A DNA stretch of 28,020 nucleotides from Spirogloea muscicola (Eukaryota > Streptophyta > Zygnematophyceae > Spirogloeales > Spirogloeaceae): positions 281,512-309,531 of the forward strand of contig WELB01000068.1 of NCBI GenBank assembly GCA_009602725.1. Direction: 5' to 3'. The notes beneath the pieces were generated by a model. That model was not told the origin of the DNA and ran no database searches. It saw only the letters and a program-made list of their open reading frames with translations. Numbering within the stretch: the first letter of the stretch is position 1; the number at the start of each line of letters is the position of its first letter. Positions 8,701 to 20,700 of the stretch are shown here, piece by piece. Position numbers and translations under genes: made by a program.

Positions 8701-11700
8701 GGGAGATGCATAATATCTCAACAGAATGATAGAGACATAGCTTGTAGATACAGCCTCAGATTGACACAGCTTGTGGCCGACATACTTTATCAACACCAGA
8801 CTCACATACATGGCATTTCTGTCTGATGTCACAAGATCAAGAACTTCGAATGTTATTAAACAAGACTTACCTGCCCCGGCTCCTGGACAGAGATAACACT
8901 GGCATCGTGCAAAGCAATGAAGGCCTGGACCATCCTGAACCGCGCATTCTCCTCCACTTGAGCCTTAGGCAGAATGTCATTCTTCAGGCTGGCCCACCGA
9001 TCAATGTCCGTCGCCTCAGGCATCTTCCAGGTCACGTCCAGCAGGATGTCGTAATTACCGATGCTCCGCCCAAAGTCTGTGAGAAGCTCCCACTGGTTCA
9101 GCCGCTTGGCGCAGCTCAGCCACTGCTCCTCCCACAGGCACATCTCCGCCTTGCTCGCCGACGGGCTGCCCTGTGCACCAGGCCCTGGGTTGTAGACTCC
9201 CTGCCAGTCAAGGTCCTCAGCCTCAGAATCACAATTGCCAAAGATGAGAAGTTATGGTCATAAAGCTCGAAACAGGAATCACGAGCATACACGCCAAACC
9301 AGGTGGCATTGAAGTTGCAGTAGGAGCTTGCTCATATACTCAGTCCTATAGCAAGTCTTGGGGACAAGCCCACAAACCGGCGTCACTTTGGACACGGCTG
9401 CGTAGAATGCTTCCAGAGCCTGCTCCCAGAAGCCATGCTGCACCAGCGAAAGACCAGCCCGTGTGTCCGCAGTGATGCTTCGGCGCTTCCAGAGACCATA
9501 TAGCACATCTTCCTCATTCAGCAACCTGCCAACACATTTTTCACGTGTCAGACTATGAATGAGACGGTATGAGCTTCATCTTGAGCAGCGACTCTGCGAT
9601 AGCCAGCAAGTGGCGCCAAGACATCCTAAAGAGGAAACATCAATTTTCATGCAGCCAGATCAGATGCTCACCTGTATAGTTCAGCGAGAGCATCGAAGCA
9701 GCGGCTCTCCTGTGGGAACAGCATGACATGAGACTCCAGCAGGGGTATTGCTATGTGCCAGGCATTATAAGTCTTGCCAAGGAACTTGATCAGCTCGCTG
9801 GGTATCTTCGGCTGCGGCTGGCTCAAGGAGATACCCTCCAGCAGCGCCTGCAAGAAAAGCGCGTTCCAGGTGTTAAGCACGTGTCATGCCCTGGCCTTTT
9901 GCGTCTCAGGCTATGACTTGCATGAGCTGCATTGCTACTGCAATTACGTCCCCAATTGGTCAAAGACAAGAGACGAAGCAAGGCGCACCTGGACGACGTT
10001 GGGCCTCAGATGTGCCTGCTTCGAGTGATGCTCCTTGGAGAGAAGCGAGATCATTGGCTTTGCAAGTAGGACCTGCTCCTCCTTCTGCAGGATTGCCCAG
10101 ACGATGGGGAAAACGAGCACCCACATGTGATATGCCACATTGGCGTCCACGGATGCGAGCTCCCGCAGCGGCACCACGAGCTCCAGAACCTGCACCACCT
10201 CGTGGCATGATCAACTAAGGCCTGCAGGGCCTGCAGCAGAGTGCCAAATCAAGCACTTGGGCATGCATCACTGCAATCCTCAAGAAGCAGTCAGAAGCAG
10301 TCAGAATCAAGTCATAGTGCAATTGTCAAATTCACATGAAATGACCATTCTTATGTCTTTCATATGAATAGCCATATAGATAGCCATCATCTCGACCTGC
10401 ATTCGCGCCATCTCGTTCATGAACGCTGCGTGCTTGTTCACCACACTTGCAAAAGTGGGGGCTGCATTCTCGGCCTCCTCTCCATCCACACTGCCCAGGA
10501 GAGCCATGCCGGGTCTGTCTGCTATACTGCCAGAGGCCAACAAAGGTGGGAGCTGAGCCGAGTTTGGCGCAAGCGTGATGGGCTCGTGCTCATTGAGGAT
10601 GGCCAAGAGGAGGTCCAGGCCTTGCTTCAGCCAGAAGCAGTCGCTCAGGGCCTCCCACTCCTGGAGCGAGACAATGTACTGCAGGCGTGAGAAGAGGCTC
10701 CGGCCAATAAACTCGTGGTACAGCGTAAAGAACTTGTGGCGCAGCATGGGGTCCTTGGCACGTAGCCCGAGCATGAACTGCCGCTCCACCTTCTGGAAGG
10801 CCTCCTGCCGCACAGGAAGCGGGTACCTGCAACACAGTTCCGCAAGGCAACAGCATAGATGCAAGAACTGGCTATCAGGCGTCAACCAAACTTAGTCAGT
10901 CAATATTGTCAAGACTTTACAGCCCTGTCCTGGCTATCAAGAATTTATGCCAGGCAATATTTGCAAATGCCACAAGGTGCCAGGCCCTTCCTGATGACCC
11001 TTGTGATTGACCATCATCTGAATAGCATCATCCACTACTAAGCTATCTAGCATCGGATGCTAGATAGCTTAGTAGTGCTGCTGAGGAGGCTTACTTGTCT
11101 CCCTCAGCTGAGAGCTGGTGAAGCAGAACAAGGAAGTCAGTCTCCCATGTCTCGAGTTGCGCCGCAGGCATGTGGGTACGGTCGACTTGCGCCAATCGTA
11201 TCAGGAATGCAATGACGTCCTTGGTACTCAGTGCACCTCCTCCGCTTGCCAGAGGCCTGTCAAGACAGAAGCACATTAGCTCTTATGCTTCCATCATCCC
11301 ATACGATTCTAATAACAACAGGGAGTGTCTTGTGATGTAAAGCAAGCACTGAACAGGCTACAAGCAGGTACTTGAAGCTAGCAAAGCTTTGCTCAAGGGG
11401 TGTCCTAGTGAATGATACAAATGGTTGGGTCAAGACATCTCAAGACATGCTGTGACGATGGTGTGGTAGTCTGTTTTGCAATTCTTTTGATTACTTGTAC
11501 ATGTAAGGAGATGTTTGAGTGACAAATGCAAAATTCATACTGATCAAGTCACAAAACAACTACTTTTGAGCAACACATCCTTGGATTGTTGGATCCTTCT
11601 ACTCCACCTGAATTCAGTATTGACCCAGTTCTTGATGATCTCTAATATGGTAAGTAGCACGCTCGCCTCCATGCCCTTCTCTGCAAGAAGCTGCTGCAGG

Positions 11701-14700
11701 ATCTGCCCGAGGATCCGCTTGCACTCTGGCACTTGCAAAACTCGTCCTTGTATCAACTTAATTGCCAGTTTTAAGTTTGTGCCAGGGCCTCCATACTCTG
11801 TAGCTGCTCTCGCGGCCGCCGCCGATGCTTCTGCATCTGGCTGCTGGCCCTGCAGCAACAGTTGAAACATGAGCTTTCTGCCCATTATTAATATATTAAC
11901 CAACAGCATCGACAAGAAAACCATGTGATCACAGGCACGAATTCTGCTGCAAGTGTCTGATGCGAACTTCCTTCTGATACAAAAGTTCATAGCCCCTGTC
12001 TCCATTGACGAATAAATTGCTAGCCTCTAGTCAAGGTGACAACTTCTGGCCCAAAGCACAATTGTAGGTGCCTTACATAGCTCAAAAATATACCTGCTTG
12101 ACAAGACCTGCGGTCTGCGTGGTCAATTCACGAGCCAGGCGCTGTATCACGCGTACGAGGAGCACAAGGTATCGGTCGACATATGGCTGACCAGCCTCTG
12201 CCGCTGTTTTGATGATCTGGAGTACCGCCGCAATTGTGGTATTCGCTGCTCTCTGCTTCATGAGCTGCACAATCAAGGGTCAGAAAGCTTTATGATTTTG
12301 TAGAAGACACGTGACACTCAGCCCTAAGGCTCCACAAGTGAGAGGAGAGGCAGAGCACACAGACCGGAGGCAGCTGGGAGGTGACAGCATGGAGCTGTTT
12401 GTTCAGGATCTCCTCCAGCTTGATGTACAAGCCCTTCACATCGGTGGGGTTACTGGTTGCATCAACAGGATACTGGCTGAAGACAAGGTGAAGGACTGCG
12501 CCGAGCGACTCCATGATCTCTTGCACCTTGCTGTTGAAGCATGGCTCCAATACCTGCCCATAAGGCATCCGCGGGAGGCTTCACGAAGTGGCCATGGCCT
12601 CTGAATACTTCAAATGGCAAACCAAATGCATTGATGCAATTGTACTACACAATCGTTTGCTGCATATCCTTGCTAGTTGACGTGATAAGGAACAGTCATG
12701 TATGCAGACAGCATTGAAAGATTGTACGTCATTGGCAAGAGCATTGCTAAGATGCAGCAATTATTGAGACAATTGTAAAGACAGCCCTCTAAGTGCGACT
12801 GATGGATATATCAAGAAGGAAAGCACTATGACCCTGTAATTTGGTCCGCTTCAGCCCCCAACAAACCGAACAGAGTGCAGTCATATTACCAGGACAATGA
12901 CGCTCGCGTTGTTCAGGAGGAAGCGGTGTGCTTGCTTCTTTAGGACCCGAGCGAGCACATCGAGCCCAGTGCTGAGCACATGGAGGACCTCTTTGGCCTG
13001 TGGACTGGCTGCGGCTGCAGCAGCAGCCGCAGCTGCCGCAGCAGGGCCTCCTTGTCCCTGTATTGCCGCATCAGAACGTGACCAGGCTGACAGCTTTACT
13101 ATCAGGGCGGCAGATATGCAACTTGAAAGCTGCAGTAGCGCATGGCTACATAGTGCAGTAATCCTGATAGTTACACGAAGCAAACACCTACATTGCCTGT
13201 GCAAGCTGAGAGCTCATCTCAGAATCCTTTGAGGGACAGATAGAAAGCACTCTGCATAATGGTGGCCTTGTTGATACATGTTACAAGGCTGTTCTGCCAG
13301 ACAAACCTGTGGCGCTTGCACATTGGCTGGCTGATTTTGCAGGTTCAGTTGGTGCTGCAGCAGCTTCTCGAAGTAATTCAGCTTGACATTGGCCTCGGGC
13401 CACACCGTCAATGCATCTTCAAGCAGCTCCACAGCCTGCCACCGTCCAGAATCACCCAAAGAACTGGGTTTGTGAACAAGTTTCTGTCTTGACATTGCAG
13501 GCGTGCCTCGGAACCTTGGCAAGGCATGTCTGTCAAGTCGCAGCTGACACAAACAGACGCATGGGAGCCTGACTGTCATTGTTGACGTTGAAAGGCTTGC
13601 CTGCTTGTGGAGAGAGCTCAAGTCCTTGTCCTTCTGCTCCGTGAAGAGCGCAACACGAATCAAGAAGCTGATGATCATCTCCTCCATGGCCGTGTTCGGC
13701 TTGAACTCCTCCTCCGCAGCTCCTCCCTGCGGCGCCGCCTCTGGGCCAGCCAACCCACCTGGGGCTGGAGCGCCGTTCTCCAGCTTGACCTTCTTCGCAG
13801 GGTCGTCGAGTGTCAGTCCGGCCGTTTCGGCGGACCGCTTGATGCTGCTAGCAGGGCCGCCCTTGGGGGTCACAGCTGGAGTGGCCTCCTTGCCTCCCTC
13901 TGCTGCAGCTTTTGCCTCGGACTGCCTCCTCCGCTCCCAAGCGATGATGAGCCCCGCGAGGTCGAGAGCCAGTCTGCGGTTCTCCGGCGTCGTGTTGGCT
14001 GGCAGCCCCAGCCGGCTCAGCGAGTTGACCATCTGGGGCACGAACTGCGCCCTGCTGGGGTAGAACAGGTCCGTGTGCTGGACCAGGAGCTGTCACGGTG
14101 GAAGACATAAGAGTCTCAATTTGTGAGTTGTCCGTTGTGCTTGTCTGTTAGCTCGTACTGACGACAGAACCACTACATCATGTATGCTCTCCAAACATTA
14201 TGTCAAGTACCAGATCAAGGACCAAGCCTTCAAGTCTGCCACAATCTAATATACTCAACAAATACTATGTGAGGCAACGAGCTCTGTCGTACTTGGAATA
14301 TATGGACCAGGTGTGGCAATGAGTGGCCCTCCTCGACGAGTATCTTCTTGGTATATCTGATCCAGATGGGCACCTTGAAGTCACCAGCAGGTAGTCGTTT
14401 GGGCAGGGCGGGCATCAGGATGTCGAGGGCTTGCTTTACCAATACTCGTGTCTCAGGCTGGCACGTCCGAAGGAGGGCCACAAAGACCTGCCAAGGGCTC
14501 AACAGAAATTATGGAGGACAGTGCAGAGGACACACTCATATGCATGTCATACTGTGAAACAAAGCAATTTGAAAATGAGATTTCTCCTGATTAGACGTCT
14601 CCTAATTATTCTTCTCGTTAACTTGGTCAGAAGAGGTTGCACCAGATTGGCCAGTTCAGCATTTATTTTGCACTGTTTAATCAGCAATATTGCGCAGGAC

Positions 14701-17700
14701 CTTAACAAAACCAGGATCGCTATGATGCTGACCAGTACGTCAACACAACTAGAAACCCCTACAGTCATGCAGGTCAAGCCAATCAACGTTCCTACTCACC
14801 TGCAAGATAATTTTCTCAGGTGCCTGGTATGCCGCAAGGAAGTGCGACACATTCACAAAGGCCCATTGCTTGGAAGCAGCCTCCTCTCGTCGGAGGTGAT
14901 TCCAGCCGAACTTGATGAGCTCCTTCCGATGATGCACGAGGTCATTCGGCAGGTGCTTGATCAGCACTGTAGCGAGCTGCAGAAGCTCAATCCGCAGAGG
15001 CTCTTCATACTTCTCACTCACCTAGTAGTCATCCATGAGCTTGCCTGATCAGCTTTGAGACCTTACAAGCACACAGATACATGCATCTCACAAGAAGCGC
15101 CTTGCTGCAAGATACAAGCTAATCTCAGAGCCCAATCGCTACTCTTGTACTTCAAATCCTTCCACATGTCTCGACATTCGAGCCGTATGATTGACAAATA
15201 CATCAGCAGCCACTTCTGCAGCAGCAACAATCAGTAAGTATGGTGCGCTTACTTCTTCTGGGGGGTCGAGTAGGTGCTTGACAATGGTCTCGATGATGCT
15301 AACATCAACGACTTCCCAAGCCTGCCCTGCTTGGAAAGCGTGGGTGAGCACCGGCAAGATGAGCATCTGCAGAGCAGTAACGAGGTGGTCCTGCGGTAGC
15401 ATCTTCTTTGCAAAGACCTCCAGGAAACGCAAGATCACGGTCTTCTTCTCTGCTGAGCTGTACTTCTCCGGTACCTGCCACATACATTGCAGGCAGAGCT
15501 GCCTAAATGAACTGCCTAACGCTGTGAACATGGAATCTCTAGACCTGATGAACTCCAAGATTGCCAACGGACTCAAGGAAGGGATTACAGGCTTTGTCTG
15601 AAAAATGAGCAATAAGAGAAGATGGACCATGACGGTATCTCAAGAAGTGATGAAGAAGCTAAGTCACACATGGCTGCAAGTTAGCTGCTGTTGTTTGGAC
15701 AACAGGTCAACATCATGTCAGGATCTGGTTTAGCACTTCATTCACCTCCACCATATAGAACTCCCGCAAAAAGGTGTAATCCAGGCGGGTACGGCTGCCA
15801 AAGATAGAGAGCATGGCAAAGAGAACATCAACCTCACTGCGGTCTTTCCTGAGGTAGTTGAGGAAGCACTTGACGAGTCTTTTGCTCTCTTTCACCTGTG
15901 CAGCAACCAGGGAGTCGGGAATTCATTAATGGACAACCAACAAAGTATGCAACAGCGAAGCACAGACTCCATTGGAGTGTGCTTAAAGTAACAGGCTTTG
16001 TTGGGCTACATTTCTCCACATTTGATCAAGCATCTAATTAGAAATCTAAAAAGCTTAGCAGGTGAGAGGGTGAGGAGGTGTGGCATGCAGAATAACACAG
16101 ACGACAAGTCGGGCACTAGAAGGGCACTTATTCACAATCATATCTCAATGGAGACCAGTCTGATGACTTAAGACAAAAAGTCATCATTGCAGCAGCTAAC
16201 ATCTAACAGGAGTGAGCCTGTGGCTTTCTCCTCTCCAGAGGAGGAGAGAGCCAGCTCACCTGCAGCAATGTCAAGTTCTGCTCGTTCCGTAGGCATCTCA
16301 AGCAACCCGGGGAGCCCCACAGGCGGACCAGTGAGTCGAACATGACTCTATTATTGACAAGCCAATCTGGCATCAGCTTGACTAGCGTAGCGACGAGTGC
16401 CACTCCTTGGAAATGTACATCACCAATGCTTCCTGCAAGTTTGCGACCGGGCTTACTCAACAACCTGCTTGTCTTGCTACACTAGTACAAGAGCAGTAAC
16501 TCCAGATTAAAAGAAATAAGGTCCTGAGGCTAGGGTGTCAGACAGACATGTCAACTTGTTGATTTGTCTGTCGTGTCATAAGTCCAAGAGGAGCAAACCG
16601 CGACAATCATGCTGTTTTGTCGACTACAGGCCGCATACACAATCGGGAAGCTAAAGTGGAGTTGAGGAGAACCTGCAAAAAGATCACTTCCAGTGACATA
16701 CTGCGTGGTGTCTGCCTGAGGAATGTGCCTCTGAAGGGCTTGGGCAATGATCTTGTCGCTGGACCTGCCCAGCTCCTCCCGTAGTGGCTGCCCTACGCTT
16801 GACTTAATGATGTCCAAGAATCTGTTGGAGAAAGTTGAGAGTATCAGTAAGCGCCATGGCAAGAGTAGTAGTTTGAAGAACAATAACACCACCAGCCAAT
16901 ACGGAAATTCATTCATGGTATACATTCATCACTATGCAACTCACAGCTATCTCATGTCGAGCTGTTTGGGAAGGTGAACACAACAAATAAAGGCAAAGAT
17001 GACAGAAACATACAATCCCCAGCCTGAGCCCTTCTCCCCTGGCTTACCTGCTAAATATGGCAGGCTGATCGAGGCGAGCGAGGAAGTAATCCACAGACTC
17101 GGAAGCGTAGCGATTTAAGAATTTTGCAAAGGGGGCCCGGTAGGGGCTATTAAGCTCACTGTAAACCTGCCCCGGGGCCAAGGCCTGCTCCAGCGAGATC
17201 GTCATGGTCACCAAGCTATCCAAGAACCGGTGAGCTGCCGGAGGAAGGAGGTGGAAAAGCTCCAGAATGGCTGCTCATGATGTCACAGCAAAATAATAAC
17301 ATTTCATAAGTTAGCCGACTTTAAGCAGCACGGTATTGACGGATGTGTGAACATCTCAATTACTCTCAGCAACTATTGCGTCTGAGACCAGAGGCAGAGT
17401 GCAATGAGCAGAGCAGACATAAGCAGAGCTATTGCACTAATACCCAGATGTTTGTGTTTGTCAGCTCTGCTCACCTCCTGCTACTTTTGGCTCTTCGCCA
17501 GCTTTCCAGGACTTCTGAGCCAGCTTCTCTGGCTCTTGCCACTTCCTCAGGTGATCCAGAAGCTTTTCGCCGAGCGTGACATTGAACCAGTTGGAGAGCA
17601 GCTCGAGCAAGCGAGCTAAGCCCTGCGGTGGGACCAAGGCAAGCTCACTTAATCCTTCTTGAGTGAGCAGGTCATAACAGTCCCAGTCACACTCCCATGG

Positions 17701-20700
17701 CAGGTGTCAGGAGTCCGGAGTTCAGGTCTTGCAGTTGAAGCTAGGCTGAGGGCTAGTGCGATATTGTCTAGATTCACAGAATGGCTAACAGATAGAAATT
17801 GCAATGTGCATGCAGAGACCTTTACCCACAAGCATGGGTGAAGGTGAAATAAGGCTCCCCAAACTGGGCCACTAAGTCGGCTGACCTACTTGACACCTAC
17901 CATCAAGACAGTGCTTTGTCTGTGTACCTGTAGGAGGGGCAGATTCAGATGGCGATAATGTGCCAGGTTCATGAGAATGGGACGGAGGCTGCTCTGCAGC
18001 AGATCCTTGGGCATCTTCTGCTGTTGTACGACCTGGGGATTAAAGAGCAGGGAATCTTCATCTATACGCTATTACAAGTCTCTGAGCTTACATCAAACTT
18101 GTACTGACACTTGTTGAAGGATTGGCAGACAGATCAATGGCTATACAAAGCAACAGAGAAGGCGTGCAGTGCACATAAACTAGAAGGGATAAAAGGGAGG
18201 CCAAATCAAAATTTACACTGATCAGGCAATAGCTACACACATTGAAGCCCCATGCTAATGAGGGGTAAGGTAACCGTGCAAAAATCGGCTGAAAGTAAAT
18301 GAGAACATGCTATGAGGGTATCGACGACAGACAGTCATTCGGCCTACAGTGAAGCAAAGCAGGTGGTGACTTGGGCAGAAGTCTCTCAACCTGACGGAGG
18401 CCTTCCTTTGCGACAGTCACAATCTCAGGTGTCCGGCATGTGAGGCTCTTGAAGAACATGGCAATGATCCGCGATCTCAAGTCGGCATGCTCGGGAGTTG
18501 ACCTGAAGTCAGTCCACGCCATGGCTGTGCAAAGGAGCTCAATGCAGGCTGTCCTCAGCTTTGTGAGCACAGCTGCAACTCTTGGATTCAGAAACTTGCC
18601 ATGAAGGGAGGACTCATCCGTCTCAGCTATAGTCAGCGCTTCTGTGATAAGGAGGACGAGTTCTCCAGAAAGCTTGAGCAACGGAGGCCGCAGTCCCAAA
18701 CAGAAGTTTAAGGCCATGACGGTGCCAATCTGCCTCACAATTTGACAGCATGTTATCATCAGAAAAGTATGAGGCGTAGAGAATTCATGTTGTCTTCTTG
18801 ACATTGTGACAATGCTCAACCTCTCCACCAAATTCAAGTGGAAGATGTGACTCCACCAGCATTTACAGCCTCCTCATGCTGCGGTCACACCTTTTTATCA
18901 GCAATTCTACAGCCTCTCATGCTGCAGTCACACGTTGCAAGAAGATGCATGGGCCATAATACTTGCCTGCTGCTCCACGTGCTTATGCCGGAGCGGCTTC
19001 GCCAGCAGCGGCTGCAGAAGCTTGTCATGAAGTGGTTCGAGCAGCTCAGACACCTCGGACCCAGTCCTGGCTGCCAAGAGGGAGAGGCAGGACTGGACGT
19101 TCTTCCGCACTGTCGGCGGCGAGTTGGGGTTGAACAGCTCTGCTGCAAGCACCTCCATCACGCCCTGGAAGCTAGCTCTCTTGTGCTGCTCCACTACTGT
19201 GTCATCTACGTTATTGACGACCCGCAGCACCTGTGCAAAAAATCAAGCACACCCACAACACGCATCAGCAAGTGATTGTTCGCACAGACCAATGCAGCTC
19301 TCAAATGCACAGCCTCCGCAGAATTCTGCTTGTACATCATGACGTTCCTGCGGCAGTCTATGTCAAATGCATACATACTAGCTTCGTGCATACATACTGG
19401 CGTCATTCTTTTGATACTCGAAAGCAGTCAAACAGGGCAAGAAAAGGACCTGCGTCAGAACTTTGTCAGTCTCTTCCTGTTCTCTATTGGCATGTGGCGG
19501 AAGCCTCTTCAGAACGTATAGCAACGCTCGTACAGCTCGCACCTGCAACCATACAAAACATATCAGATTTTGCTTGACGAGCTGAGCCCTTTGCTAGTGG
19601 GCCAGATATATAGTATCTACCGCTGGAGTCAGAGTCCTTGAATCAGCAGAAGAGCTGTGCCACGGGCTGACCTGGAAATGGCAGAGCGTGTCCACGGGGA
19701 CCTTGCCAATCAATGCCCCAAGCCCCATGACACCTCCCATCTGTGCCTGCCAAGTCCCACCATAGCAGCAGTGCAGCAGCCTGGGAAGCAGCTGCTCAAA
19801 CACCGGGATCCGCACCGAAGGTGGCGGCGAGAACACGGGGTTCAAGGAGGGGCTCGACACCGCCAACGGCGTCCCGGGCATTCCAAGGCTGCCTCTGGTT
19901 GCCGCCGGCATGCCTGAATGCTTTGAGCGGGCCAACAAGAGCAATGTCTCTGCAAATACTTGCAAGCCCTGCAATACTTGACAGCCAATTTTCAGGATTT
20001 CACAAGACCTTGCTTAAAGATAAGTAAAACCTCAGACCTTTTGAGACGGCAACTATCAAGGTCTGAGCCCCAGATTATTAGCCTCTAGATCATAAAACTT
20101 AGACCCAGATTGTAGACTATAGACCACAAGGCTTTAGACCCTATGTTGCTTTTCAATTTCTACATCCTGTACCTCATCAAAGCGACAGCTACCAGACGAC
20201 AGCAAGAGTGGTCAGCACACAGACCTGCAGGGCAGCCTTTGCATGGCTCCGGTTGTTATCGGAAAGTACAGCGACAAGCGCATCGAGGAAGATGAGGGGG
20301 TCGAGCTCTTTGAGATTGCTCTGGGGCCGTGCCTTGCCACGGCTCGCTGCTGCTGCAGAGGCGATGCTGCCCGTCGCCGAGGCACTGCCAGGCCTGTCTG
20401 CGGCGGACAGCGGCGAGCCTGAAGTCCCACCACTGGAGGGTGCTGCCGTTGCCTCTATGTGGAACATCATAGCAAAGTGGCGACATATGCTCCCAACAAA
20501 GTCATCCTTGGCATCCTGGATGGAAAATGATTGAGATGCAAGTTAGCTTCTCAACAGTCACCCTTACATTTCCTCAAGTGTGGACAGTAATAGCACAGAT
20601 GTGCAACATACAGAGATTTACAAGCACAACTTCCATGGGTAGCTCATCTGCTCGTCATATCCACAGGCAGATAGTATTGCAGGAGACTATGGCTAATGTG

